NCBI RefSeq assembly: GCF_015319165.1
Contig: NZ_JADIVZ010000002.1
Span: 62,001 to 126,000, forward strand
DNA: 64,000 nucleotides
Direction: 5' to 3'
Source of the DNA: Nocardioides acrostichi
Lineage (GTDB): Bacteria; Actinomycetota; Actinomycetes; Propionibacteriales; Nocardioidaceae
The notes under the pieces were generated by a model. It worked only from the letters and a program-made list of their open reading frames with translations, had not been told where the DNA came from and made no database searches. Position 1 is the stretch's first letter, and the number at the start of each line of letters is the position of its first letter. A program made the position numbers and the translations under genes. Shown one piece after another: positions 1-7,903 of the stretch.

Positions 1-557
1 TGCGGGGTCGCGGTGAGGCTGCCGACGCCGTCGGCGACCGACCAGTCCGAGGCGGCGGCGTCGAAGGTGGTCACGACGACGCGGGCGGGCTCGGTGCTGT
101 CGGCCGGGTTGCCCATGGCGGCGGCGTTGGAGGCGGAGACCACGGCGGAGATGACGCCGTGGCCCTCGTCGTCGACGGTGACGGTCGGGTCCTCCAACGT
201 CACGGTGTAGTAGGTGGTGCCGGCGAAGGCGAAGGATCCCGACACCGAGCCCTGGTAGGCCACCGAGGCCACCCCGGTGCCGGGGTCGTAGCTGCCGGCG
301 CCGTCGGGGAAGGTGATGACGCCGTCGCTGTCCTCCGTGGCACCGTCGCCGAGCTCGTGGGTGGAGAGATGGTCGTCGAAGCGCGGCGAGATCTCCCACG
401 CGAGGGAGAGGTCGTCGGCCTCCGCGCGCGCCGGCGCGGTCGCCTCTGCGGCCGGTCCGGCGAGCAGCGCCAGTCCGGAGGCCGCCAGGCCCGCCGCGGC
501 GCAGGCGGCCACGGCGCGCGTGCGCCCCCGGGTCCGGGCGGTGGTCGTGGTGTACAT
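1..557 (-). CDS. HtaA-domain secreted heme-binding protein (3' end cut off)
   Basis: The first 185 codons of an exported protein are visible; the C-terminus lies beyond the window. A charged N-terminus (MYTTTTARTRGRTR) and an Ala/Leu-rich segment to about residue 40 form a signal peptide. From about residue 48 (LSLAWEISPRFDDHL) the chain matches the HtaA domain, which binds heme at the surface of corynebacteria and relatives; the YQGSVSGSF and TVTLEDPTV beta segments are typical. GAGGAG lies about 9 nt upstream of the ATG. It is the last visible gene of the minus-strand heme operon, 63 bp after another HtaA-type gene. Heme capture and relay to HmuT is inferred from family and context. Whether a second HtaA domain or a C-terminal membrane anchor follows cannot be seen. 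Confidence 0.85.
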   Translation of the reverse strand, partial: MYTTTTARTRGRTRAVAACAAAGLAASGLALLAGPAAEATAPARAEADDLSLAWEISPRFDDHLSTHELGDGATEDSDGVITFPDGAGSYDPGTGVASVAYQGSVSGSFAFAGTTYYTVTLEDPTVTVDDEGHGVISAVVSASNAAAMGNPADSTEPARVVVTTFDAAASDWSVADGVGSLTATP

Positions 558-620
558 CGTGCTCGTCTCCTCTTCGTGGGTGGGGTGTCCGAGATGGGCC
601 GCACGGGTGGCGGCCACGGT

Positions 621-1979
621 TCAGGTGCGCCGTGCGTGCAGCACACCGGCGGTGAGCAGCAGGGCGATCCCGCCTGCCCACCAGGTCCAGTCGTGTGGAA
701 GGCCCGCCGGCGCCGACACCGCGGCGACGGGCGCGAGGTCGGCGGCCGTGCGTGGCCCGAGCGGCCCGAGCACCCCGTTCCTGGTCACGACGTCCCCGGC
801 TGCGGGGACCGGAGCAGCGAGCGGTGCCGCCCGCGCGGCGTCCTCGGTCCAGGCCGTGGGCACGGCCGGGACGGCGGCGGCGATCGCGGCGGGGGTGGGC
901 AGGGGCGGTGCGGTGTTGGTGACCGAGGGAGTGCTCGTCGCGGTGGGGCCTGGAGTCGGCTCGATCGGATCGTCGGCCGAGAGGGAGACCGTGAGGGCCC
1001 GCGGAGGCTTGCGCGGGTCGGCGGCCCCTCCCGAGGAGTACCAGAACGCGCCGGTGCCCAGGCGCTCCATCACTGCGACGAACTCGGCGGGGAAGGAGCC
1101 CCACGAGGCCCCGGTGGTGATCTGGGTGCCCTGGCTCGGCGAGATGCGCACACCGGCGTAGTCCGGTGTCGCCGAGAAGCCGGCCTCGGCGAGGTCGACC
1201 TCCGACAAGGTGGCCACCGTGACCCGCTCGGCGGGTATCTCGCTCCACTCGCCGGTGTTCTCCAGGGACGAGGCGAAGCCGCCGACCTCGGCGGTGAGCC
1301 GACCCGTGCCGGAGGACACCTCGAGCACGGGGTCACGCAGGAAGAACATCGAGTACCCGGAGTAATAGAGGACGCTGACCGTGCCGCTCCAGGAGAGGCG
1401 GGCCTCGCCCGTGGTCGCATCGGCCTGGCCGGTCCCGCCGGTGAACACGAAGGTGTGATTGCTGTCGGCGCCCACGCTGAGCCGCTCGCCGGCACCGTCG
1501 GTGAAGAGGCCCTTCCAGGTGGCGCGACGCCATGCCCCCTCGGCGGGCCGGTACTTCTCGATCCGCACGGCCCCCTCCGAGGCCCGCCAGGAGCGGCGCG
1601 GCAGCTTCGTGCCCCCTCGGCCGGGGTCGGGCACGGCGCCGGCGGAGAAGAAGTTGAAGGTGCCGGGCGCGTACGCCGCGGTGTTGGACTCCAGGTTGAT
1701 GCCCCACCGCAACGTCGCGTCGTCGATCGCCGTCTCGGCCGAGGGGGTCTCCGAGGGGTCGTCGCTGGGGCTCGGCTCGGTGGTGGGCTCGGTGGTGGGC
1801 TCGGCGGTGGGCTCGGCGGTGGGCTCGGCGGTGGGCTCGGCGGTGGAGGTCGCGGGAGGCTGCGAACCGGAGGCACGCACGCCGACGGCGGGGGCGAGGA
1901 CGAGCACGACGATGCCGAGGAGACCGATCGCGGCGCGGCGACCTCGCATCGTGTGCACGGGGTGGTGGCGTTCAGGCAC
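621..1979 (-). CDS. HtaA-domain protein with signal peptide, TAEP linker and C-terminal membrane anchor
   Basis: Predicted cell-surface heme-binding protein of 452 residues. The order is: signal peptide (hydrophobic IGLLGIVVLVLAPAVGV near residues 18-34), a Thr/Ala/Glu/Pro linker built from 12-nt tandem repeats, an HtaA-like domain from about residue 85 (ATLRWGINLESNTAAY) to about 310, a long Pro/Thr/Ala spacer, and a C-terminal hydrophobic segment (WTWWAGGIALLLTAGVLHA) ending in basic residues. The GTG start at 1979 overlaps the upstream gene by 8 bp; ATG at 1949 (MRGRRAAIGLL) is an equally plausible start. A membrane-tethered, wall-spanning protein of this type would hand heme to the HmuT lipoprotein (family knowledge plus context). 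Heme-ligand residues were not identified by eye. Confidence 0.85.
   Translation of the reverse strand: MPERHHPVHTMRGRRAAIGLLGIVVLVLAPAVGVRASGSQPPATSTAEPTAEPTAEPTAEPTTEPTTEPSPSDDPSETPSAETAIDDATLRWGINLESNTAAYAPGTFNFFSAGAVPDPGRGGTKLPRRSWRASEGAVRIEKYRPAEGAWRRATWKGLFTDGAGERLSVGADSNHTFVFTGGTGQADATTGEARLSWSGTVSVLYYSGYSMFFLRDPVLEVSSGTGRLTAEVGGFASSLENTGEWSEIPAERVTVATLSEVDLAEAGFSATPDYAGVRISPSQGTQITTGASWGSFPAEFVAVMERLGTGAFWYSSGGAADPRKPPRALTVSLSADDPIEPTPGPTATSTPSVTNTAPPLPTPAAIAAAVPAVPTAWTEDAARAAPLAAPVPAAGDVVTRNGVLGPLGPRTAADLAPVAAVSAPAGLPHDWTWWAGGIALLLTAGVLHARRT
1774..1845 (-). repeat. Six in-frame 12-bp repeats (TAEP/TTEP linker)
   Basis: Six consecutive copies of GGCTCGG(T/C)GGTG on the plus strand, read on the minus strand as TAEP or TTEP. 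Length changes by whole units keep the reading frame, so the linker could vary in length between strains. Confidence 0.9.
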
Positions 1980-3111
1980 GGCGAGCCACCCGGACCCTGC
2001 GCCAGTCCAGCCCGGCCCGCAGCAGTGCCGCGACGAGCACGAGCGAGGAGAGCACGAAGAACCAGACTCCGGCCGAGCCCACGACGGAGGAGACCCGGTC
2101 GGTGTCGCGCTGCGCCGCCGTGCCGAGCTCGGTCTCCTCGGCCGAGGTCACCGCGAACCGCACCGCCGGTTCGGCCCGCTCGAGGCCGTAGAGCCGCAGT
2201 TCGTGGGTTCCGGCCCGCACCGTGGCGGGCAGCGTGACCACTCCGGCGAGCCGACCGTCGTCGCCCACGAGGAAGGGTCCGTTGGCCGAGAGCCCGTCGT
2301 CGAAGACGGCCACCACCTGGCGGCCGGCGGGGAGACCGGAGGCGCGGAAGGAGAGCACCCCGCCGGCTCGTGCCGACGCGCGATCGACCTGGAGAAGCGC
2401 CGGGCCGCGCTCGGACCGGGCAGGTGCCGGCGACGTCGACGGCTGGCCGCTCGTCTCGGTCGAGGCCTCGCTCGCCGGGGTCGCGGCGGCGCTGGGAGTG
2501 CCCGACCCCGCTGTCGGCGTCGAGGCCGTCGCGGCACCGAGGTCGCGCACCCGCACGGGAGTGAAGGTCTCGTTGCGGGCATTGGTCACCCCGTGTGCGC
2601 CGATCGTGATCACCCCGCAGGTGACCTGGCGGCAGTCGACGCGACGGGTAGCGCCATCGCGGTCGACGGTGGTGAACACCGCGCCCGGCACGGTCAGCGT
2701 CGTGCTCCACCGGCCGTCGGCGGAGATCACGCCCCCGTTGGCCGACGCGGCCGTGTCGGACCCGGGGAAGGCGACGTAGCGCTGGTACCCCGCGTTGTCC
2801 TTCGCCTCGCTGTCGGGAACGTAGAAGTAGTCGGCTCCCGTGGCGCCGCCCTGGCTGGGCCGCCACCCTGCGCGGACCGTGCCGAAGAAGACGTAGATGC
2901 CCCCGTGGCCTCCGCGGATCGACTGGAACCCGCGGCCCGAGACCGTGAGTGTGGTCGCGTAGGTGGGGTCGATGGATGCGCCGCCCGGTCCGGCGACGGT
3001 GACGACGGCGCCCTGGTCTGCCGCGGCCGGGGGCGAGGCCGCCGCGCCGAGGGCCAGCGCGAGACCGAGGACCACGGCGGCCCCGGTGACGCTGCGAATC
3101 AGTCGTTGCAC
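1972..3111 (-). CDS. Membrane-anchored secreted protein with neocarzinostatin-like domain, heme operon
   Basis: 379 residues. Signal peptide (VTGAAVVLGLALALGAAAS), then a beta-rich domain of about 150 residues ending in VDCRQVTCGVITIGAHG. The paired cysteines and the following strand resemble the neocarzinostatin-type immunoglobulin-like fold (compare VDCTTAACQVGL); this is pattern recognition, not a search result. A Ser/Thr/Pro spacer, a second beta-like region (about residues 235-320) and a C-terminal transmembrane segment (VWFFVLSSLVLVAALL) plus basic tail follow. The GTG start at 3111 overlaps the end of hmuV by 13 bp and the stop overlaps the next HtaA gene, so it is an integral part of the operon. 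Function unknown; a heme- or hemoprotein-binding surface component is the natural guess. Confidence 0.75.
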   Translation of the reverse strand: MQRLIRSVTGAAVVLGLALALGAAASPPAAADQGAVVTVAGPGGASIDPTYATTLTVSGRGFQSIRGGHGGIYVFFGTVRAGWRPSQGGATGADYFYVPDSEAKDNAGYQRYVAFPGSDTAASANGGVISADGRWSTTLTVPGAVFTTVDRDGATRRVDCRQVTCGVITIGAHGVTNARNETFTPVRVRDLGAATASTPTAGSGTPSAAATPASEASTETSGQPSTSPAPARSERGPALLQVDRASARAGGVLSFRASGLPAGRQVVAVFDDGLSANGPFLVGDDGRLAGVVTLPATVRAGTHELRLYGLERAEPAVRFAVTSAEETELGTAAQRDTDRVSSVVGSAGVWFFVLSSLVLVAALLRAGLDWRRVRVARRA

Positions 3112-3995
3112 GAGACCACCTGCTCGGGTGCTCGACCGGCGTGGCGCCGGTCTGGGAGGACGACCACGCTGCCGTCGTGATCGATGACCTGCACGGGATG
3201 CCCGTAGACGTCGCCGAGCAGGTCGGCGCGCAGCACCTGCCGTGGTGGTCCGTCGGCCACCAGGCGGCCCCCGCTCACGAGACAGACCCGGTCCGCGTAG
3301 GCGGCGGCCAGGGAGAGGTCGTGCAGGACCACGACGACCAGCGCTCCCGCGTCGGCCTCGGCACGCGCGGTGGCGAGCACGGCCTCTTGGTGGCGGATGT
3401 CCAGCGCCGCCGTCGGCTCGTCGAGCAGGATGACCGGCGTCGTCTGGGCCAGGATCCGCGCGAACGAGGCCCGGGCGCGCTCGCCCCCGGAGAGGGTAGG
3501 GAACGCGCGCGCGGCCAGCGCGTCCACGTCGGCGCGCCGCATCGATTCCTCCACGACCCGTTGGTCCTCGACGTCGCTCGCACGCCAGGGCGCCCGGCCC
3601 ATGGTGACCACCTGTCGCACCGTGAACCCGAAGGCCAGGCCCTGGTGCTGCGTCAGCACCGCGCGCCGCCGAGCCAGGGCGCGCGAACCGTAGGCGGTGA
3701 CCGGTCGGCCCGCGTGCAGCACGCGGCCCGAGGACGGCTCCTGGTCGCCGGCCAACAGCGCCAGCAGCGTCGACTTGCCCGCGCCGTTGGGTCCGACGAG
3801 CGCCACCAGTTGGGCCGGGGCCAGGTGAAGGTCGATGTCGTCGAGGATGTCGATCCGGTCGATGCGTACCCCGGCGCCCACGACGCTGATGACGGCCCCC
3901 ACCTCGGCCCCCACCTCGGCGGCCCCGGTCTCGGTGGCCCCGGTCTCGATGCTGGTCTCGATGCTGGTCTCGGTGCTGGTCTCGGTGCCGGTCAC
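3099..3995 (-). CDS. hmuV: Heme ABC transporter ATP-binding protein
   Basis: Cytoplasmic ATPase that powers heme import through HmuU, 298 residues. Visible motifs: Walker A GPNGAGKST at about 68-76, Q-loop LTQHQGLAFG, signature LSGGERARASFARIL from about 168, Walker B VILLDEPTAALD around 188-199, and the switch histidine in VVVLHDLSLAA. HmuV/FecE-type ATPases are usually about 260 residues; here about 35 extra N-terminal residues come largely from a 12-nt repeat encoding TETS/IETS. The GTG start overlaps the hmuU stop by 4 bp (GTGA). A start nearer VISVVGAGVR would remove the repeat, but the overlap favours the one chosen. Confidence 0.92.
   Translation of the reverse strand: MTGTETSTETSIETSIETGATETGAAEVGAEVGAVISVVGAGVRIDRIDILDDIDLHLAPAQLVALVGPNGAGKSTLLALLAGDQEPSSGRVLHAGRPVTAYGSRALARRRAVLTQHQGLAFGFTVRQVVTMGRAPWRASDVEDQRVVEESMRRADVDALAARAFPTLSGGERARASFARILAQTTPVILLDEPTAALDIRHQEAVLATARAEADAGALVVVVLHDLSLAAAYADRVCLVSGGRLVADGPPRQVLRADLLGDVYGHPVQVIDHDGSVVVLPDRRHAGRAPEQVVSCND
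3942..3989 (-). repeat. Four in-frame 12-bp repeats in hmuV N-terminus
   Basis: Four consecutive units of GGTCTCG(A/G)TGC(T/C) on the plus strand, encoding Thr/Ser/Ile-Glu-Thr runs just after the hmuV start. It is one of three 12-nt coding repeats in this operon. Confidence 0.9.
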
Positions 3996-5119
3996 GCCCA
4001 ACCCCCTGCGGTGCGGCGGGCACGACGGATCAGCCAGAAGAAGAACGGCCCGCCCACCAGGGACGTGAGCAGGCCGATGGGCAGGTCGGCGTTGGCGACC
4101 GCCGTGCGGGCCCACAGATCGGCCACCACCAGCAGCAGGGCCCCGCCCAGCGCGCTGGCGGGGATGAGCAGCAGGTGCCCCGGTCCGGCCAGCAGCCGGA
4201 TCAGGTGCGGCACGACCAGGCCGACGAAGGCGATGATGCCGCAGAAGCTCACGGCCGCGGCGGTGAGTACGGCGACGACGACGATGGCGCCGATGCGCAG
4301 GCGCTCGACGTCGACTCCCACGTGCCGCGCGCCACGGTCGCCCAGAGCGAGCAGGTCCAGGGAGCGGGCGAGCAGGATGGCCGCTGCGATCCCGAGCGCG
4401 GCGAGGGGAGCCACGACGAGCACCGCCGACCATCGGGTGCCGTTGAGGCTGCCGAGGGTCCAGAACACGATCTGCTCGCGGGCCTGCTGGTCGCCGAGGA
4501 ACAACAGGAACGAGAGGCCGGCGCTGGTCATGGCGTTGAGGGCGATACCGGTCAGGACCAACGTGACCACCTCGGTGCGCCCGCCGTCTCGGGAGAGCAG
4601 GTAGACCAGCAACGTGCTGAGCAGACCCCCGGCGAAGGCCGCGGCCGGGACCGTCCACACACCGGCACCGGTGAGACCGAAGGCGATGACCACGCCGGCC
4701 GCCACTGCGGCCCCCGAGGAGACGCCCACGACTCCGGGCTCGGCAAGCGGGTTGCCGAAGACCCCCTGCATGACCGCCCCGGCCGTCGCCAGCGAGGCGC
4801 CGGCGAGGGCGGCCATCGCCACGCGGGGGAAGCGGACCTCCCACAAGGTGGCATCGCCGCGCGGATGGGTGGGCACCGGCCCCCAGGGCAGTCCGATGTG
4901 GTGCAGCACCGAGCCCACGACCTCGTCGACCGGGATGTGCAGCTGGCCCGTGCCGGCGCTCACGATCAGGGCGAGAGTCAAGGTCACCACCAGCGCGCCG
5001 AGCAGACCCGTCCCGGTCAGGATCCGGTGCCCTCCGTGCCGGGGGGCGCAGGTCGCGGCGGCCCCCCGGGCACGGCCGGGCTCGTCGGCTGGGGCCGCGG
5101 GCGTGGCGAGCGCCGTCAT
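3992..5119 (-). CDS. hmuU: Heme ABC transporter permease (FecCD family)
   Basis: Integral membrane permease of 375 residues with about ten hydrophobic segments, the pattern of FecCD/BtuC-type subunits. Family landmarks are VRFPRVAMAALAGASLATAG (the RxPR entry motif), GNPLAEPGVVGVSSGAA, and the coupling-loop region GLVVPHLIRLLAGPGH that contacts the ATPase. An N-terminal cytoplasmic extension of about 30 residues precedes the first segment. It overlaps hmuT upstream and hmuV downstream by 4 bp each (ATGA and GTGA), so the three subunits are translationally coupled. Substrate assignment to heme rests on neighbouring HtaA proteins and heme oxygenase rather than on the permease itself. Confidence 0.93.
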   Translation of the reverse strand: MTALATPAAPADEPGRARGAAATCAPRHGGHRILTGTGLLGALVVTLTLALIVSAGTGQLHIPVDEVVGSVLHHIGLPWGPVPTHPRGDATLWEVRFPRVAMAALAGASLATAGAVMQGVFGNPLAEPGVVGVSSGAAVAAGVVIAFGLTGAGVWTVPAAAFAGGLLSTLLVYLLSRDGGRTEVVTLVLTGIALNAMTSAGLSFLLFLGDQQAREQIVFWTLGSLNGTRWSAVLVVAPLAALGIAAAILLARSLDLLALGDRGARHVGVDVERLRIGAIVVVAVLTAAAVSFCGIIAFVGLVVPHLIRLLAGPGHLLLIPASALGGALLLVVADLWARTAVANADLPIGLLTSLVGGPFFFWLIRRARRTAGGWA

Positions 5120-6384
5120 CGCAGCGCCTCGGGCGAGTAGACGGCCACGGCGAGCGCGTTGAGCACCGCCGCCGAGTCCGGGCCGAAGCCCAGGATCTGC
5201 GAGTCGGCCATCGTGACGAAACGCTCGTGCTCGCCCGCCGGCGTGTTCGCCAGCGCGGGCAGGCGCTCCAGCAGCCCCTCGACGCCACCGGCGGACGCCA
5301 ACCCCTTGGTCATCATCACGACGAGGTCGGGCTGCGCGGCGACGATCGCCTCGTCGGTGACCGGCTTCATGCCGTTCCAGCCGATCTCCTCGGCGACGTC
5401 GTAGAGGCCGAGTGCGTCGATGAGGTCGTCGGCCCCGGACTCCTCGCCGAAGAGGTAGTAGACCCCGGCGTCGCCTCGGACGTAGAGGAAGACGGTGCGC
5501 AGCCGGTCGGCCTCGCTCGCGGGGGCCACTCGGCCGATCGCCTGCTCGGCCTGATCGATGCGGGTCTGGGTGCGCCGGGCCAGCTCGCGTCCCTGCTCGG
5601 GCACCCCGAGTGCCGCGGCCGTGCTGCGCGTCAGCGCGGCCACGTCGTCGAGCGAGCGGTGGCTGTCGAGCACCACGACCGGGATGCCGGCGTCGCGCAG
5701 CTGCAGCACGACGTCCCACGGCCCCAGGGAGGTGTCGGTGAGGATGACGGTCGGGTCCAGGGCGAGGATCGCCTCGGCCGCCAGGTCGTGCCCGTTCTGC
5801 GTGACCAGCGGCAGCTGGTCGGCAGGTGAGAACTGGGTGGAGACGTCGCGCCCGACCAGCCGGTCACCGAGGCCGAGGTCGTAGACGGTGCGCGCCAGCG
5901 TGCCGTACACGTCGAGGGCCAGGATGCGATCGGCCGAGGTCACGGTGACCTCGGTGCCCTGGGCGTCGGTGACGGTGACCGGCAGCCGGGGAACGGCGTC
6001 AGACGACACCGGGTCGACCTGGGCGTCGATCACCGCCTCGGCGACACCGTCCCAGGCCCGGGGGTCGTCGAGCGGGGTGGTCTGGGCCAGCGGCGGCGCC
6101 ACCCGGCTCGATGCCGGCGCCGCATCGCCGGGCCGCGACGTGCCACCTAACGCGAGCCCGCAGCCCGACACTGCGCCGGCCACGGTCAGGGACAGCAGGA
6201 TCGCAAGCAGGGCTGGACACAGGGTCGGACGCAGGGCCGGACGCGGGGCCGGACGCGGGGCCGGACGCGGGGCCGGACGCGGGGCCGGGCGAGGGATGCT
6301 TCGCGTGGTCGGTGTCCGTACCCCGGTGGGCGGGCGGCCGCGCAGGGGGCGCGGTCGCCGGTACGGGAAGCGGTGTCGGGGCAC
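5116..6384 (-). CDS. hmuT: Heme-binding lipoprotein of the HmuTUV importer
   Basis: Periplasmic-binding-protein-fold lipoprotein, 422 residues from a GTG start. A hydrophobic segment ends in the lipobox VSGC with the acylated cysteine at about residue 75. The TroA/FepB-like ligand domain follows (ADRILALDVYGTLARTVYDLG, then VVLDSHRSLDDVAALTR and NGMKPVTDEAIVAAQPDLVV). The N-terminus is unusually long for a lipoprotein because seven 12-nt repeats encode an Arg-Pro-Ala-Pro tract that runs into the signal sequence; a shorter in-frame start inside it was not found. First gene of the minus-strand heme operon, transcribed from the DtxR-controlled divergent region. It should receive heme from the HtaA proteins and deliver it to HmuU. 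Confidence 0.9.
   Translation of the reverse strand: MPRHRFPYRRPRPLRGRPPTGVRTPTTRSIPRPAPRPAPRPAPRPAPRPALRPTLCPALLAILLSLTVAGAVSGCGLALGGTSRPGDAAPASSRVAPPLAQTTPLDDPRAWDGVAEAVIDAQVDPVSSDAVPRLPVTVTDAQGTEVTVTSADRILALDVYGTLARTVYDLGLGDRLVGRDVSTQFSPADQLPLVTQNGHDLAAEAILALDPTVILTDTSLGPWDVVLQLRDAGIPVVVLDSHRSLDDVAALTRSTAAALGVPEQGRELARRTQTRIDQAEQAIGRVAPASEADRLRTVFLYVRGDAGVYYLFGEESGADDLIDALGLYDVAEEIGWNGMKPVTDEAIVAAQPDLVVMMTKGLASAGGVEGLLERLPALANTPAGEHERFVTMADSQILGFGPDSAAVLNALAVAVYSPEALR
6207..6290 (-). repeat. Seven 12-bp repeats in hmuT signal region
   Basis: Seven consecutive 12-bp units related to GCGGGGCCGGAC; the three units at the low-coordinate end (6207-6242) are more degenerate. They encode the Arg-Pro-Ala-Pro tract ahead of the hmuT lipobox. 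Confidence 0.88.
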
Positions 6385-6487
6385 GGGCGGTCTTTCGATC
6401 GAGGGACGGGAGCGCCCGGCTCGGCGTCGCGAGCCGGCTGGCCGGATCGGGCCGGGCTGTTTCCCGCCCGGAAGCGCGGGTGTGAAC

Positions 6488-6516
6488 TAAGCCTAACCTA
6501 ATTTAGGTTAGGCTTA
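6488..6516. promoter_or_regulatory. DtxR/IdeR iron box between hmuT and heme oxygenase
   Basis: A perfect 29-bp palindrome (14-bp arms, centre at 6502) made of TAAGCCTAACCTAA and its mirror. Within it, 6503-6521 (TTAGGTTAGGCTTACCTTG) fits the DtxR/IdeR consensus TTAGGTTAGGCTAACCTAA in nearly every position, and the minus strand carries an overlapping partial site. TAGGCT on either strand could also act as a -10. Iron-loaded DtxR/IdeR bound here should repress both the hmuTUV operon and heme oxygenase. About 100 nt of leader separates it from each start codon. Confidence 0.9.
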
Positions 6517-6631
6517 CCTTGGCAAGAAGATGCCCTTCTGTCAGGATCACTGCGCGTCACTCGCCGGCGACGCGCTCCCCTACCCGGCCGGACGCCCTCG
6601 CGGCGTCCCAAGCCCAGCCCATGGAGGCCCG

Positions 6632-7300
6632 ATGACCCTCGCGACCGCTCCTGAGCTGCGCCCGACCCTCTCGACGGCCCTGCGAGAGGGATCGCGCGCG
6701 GAGCACGAGCAGGCGGAGAACTCGCCCTTCATGTCCGAGCTGCTGGAGGGCGGGCTGGCTCCGGAGGCCTATGCCGACCTGCTGATGCGGCTGCGGATCG
6801 TCTACGAGGCGCTGGAGGCCACGGTGCGAACCCTTGCCGAGGACGCCCTGGTCTCCGCGCTGTACGACCCGGCCCTCGAGCGTCTGGCCGCCATCGACGC
6901 CGACCTGACGTGGTGGGCGCCCGACCGGAGCCTGGAGCCGGTGGACTCACCCGCCGCGTACGCCTACGCCGACCGGTTGCGCAGCGCCGCCTCGTGGGGA
7001 GGCCTCGTGCTCGCTCACCACTACACCCGCTACCTGGGCGATCTGTCCGGTGGTCAGGTGATCGGCCGCATGCTGCAGCGCACCTACGACCTGCCGGCCG
7101 GACGCGGGGTGGCGTTCTACTCCTTCCCGGCGATCGCCAAGCCCAAGCCCTACAAGGACCGCTACCGTGCTCGACTCGACGCGCTGCCCCTGAGCCCCTC
7201 CGACGTGGCGCGAGCAGTCGAGGAGACCCGGGTCGCCTTCGCGCTCAACCGTGCCCTGTTCGCCGAGCTGGGCCAGAACCTGGATGCCTATCGCCGCTGA
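6632..7300 (+). CDS. hmuO: Heme oxygenase
   Basis: Degrades imported heme to biliverdin, CO and ferrous iron in the cytoplasm. 222 residues, close to the usual 215 of HmuO. The proximal heme ligand is His25 in SRAEHEQAEN, and the distal helix carries GDLSGGQVIG (about 136-145). The start MTLATAPELR is preferred over the upstream in-frame ATG at 6530 because GGAGG lies just ahead at 6623-6627 and the family begins at this point. Divergent from hmuT under the shared iron box. Its stop codon directly abuts the stop of the convergent gene at 7301. Confidence 0.95.
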   Translation: MTLATAPELRPTLSTALREGSRAEHEQAENSPFMSELLEGGLAPEAYADLLMRLRIVYEALEATVRTLAEDALVSALYDPALERLAAIDADLTWWAPDRSLEPVDSPAAYAYADRLRSAASWGGLVLAHHYTRYLGDLSGGQVIGRMLQRTYDLPAGRGVAFYSFPAIAKPKPYKDRYRARLDALPLSPSDVARAVEETRVAFALNRALFAELGQNLDAYRR

Positions 7301-7903
7301 TCACCGGCGATGACCGGTGATCGCCGGGCCGCCCGGCGCACGCCCCAGGAATCCGAGCAGGGCAGCCGCAGCGGCCGTGTCGGCGTACCCGGCCGGTCCG
7401 AACTCGGCGCCGCGCCGGCCGCCGGCGATGAGGGCGACGGCGACCGGCAGCAGGTCGTCACTCAGCGCAGGCGGCAGCGGTCTCGCCACGCCGGTGGCCC
7501 AGGTGGCGTCCCAGGCGTGCACGGCGATCTCGAGGGCAGCGGCCCCGAGCAGGGTCGCGGAGTCGAGGGAGAACGCCCCGCACCCGACCACGGCAGCCCC
7601 GCCCGGCGTCCAGACACCGAGCAGCGAACAGCACTTGTCGCGGATGCGAGCCGCCTCGGGAGTGCCGAGTGGGGTGTCGAGCAGGGCGGGACGCACCCTC
7701 CCGCCCGCCGCCTCGAGGAAGGCGTCGAGCCCGTCGTCGAGGTGGGCCAGCAGCGTGGCGAGCGACCAGTCGGTGCAGGCCGTGGGCAGTCCGAGGTGCT
7801 GCGGCTCGATGTCGCCGAGCACGACGCGCCCGTAGCCCAGGGCGCGCTCCAGCAGCTCCACGGACCCGCCCGCCGTCGCACCTGCGACGAGGGCGGCGGT
7901 CAC
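7301..7903 (-). CDS. DinB/mycothiol-dependent maleylpyruvate isomerase-like protein (TIGR03086 type)
   Basis: 200 residues. Hallmarks of the actinobacterial metal-binding DinB-like family are CTDWSLATLLAHLDDGLDAF (DWS and a metal-ligand His in LAHL) and the second ligand region EIAVHAWDATWATG. Members are thought to bind a metal and often use mycothiol as cofactor, but most have no known reaction. The GTG start overlaps the sigma-factor stop by 4 bp, so it is cotranscribed with and translationally coupled to the ECF sigma gene. It might act in the same stress response or serve as a regulatory partner; that is inference from the pairing only. Confidence 0.8.
   Translation of the reverse strand: MTAALVAGATAGGSVELLERALGYGRVVLGDIEPQHLGLPTACTDWSLATLLAHLDDGLDAFLEAAGGRVRPALLDTPLGTPEAARIRDKCCSLLGVWTPGGAAVVGCGAFSLDSATLLGAAALEIAVHAWDATWATGVARPLPPALSDDLLPVAVALIAGGRRGAEFGPAGYADTAAAAALLGFLGRAPGGPAITGHRR

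Noticed and set aside
159..2237. A long plus-strand frame across the heme operon
   Set aside because: Low-complexity Gly/Arg translation opposite HtaA-type genes with good motifs; it is an artefact of GC-rich codon use.
6530..6631. N-terminal extension of heme oxygenase from the ATG at 6530
   Set aside because: The added residues (MPFCQDHCASLAG...) have no family counterpart, and GGAGG lies directly before the internal ATG at 6632.
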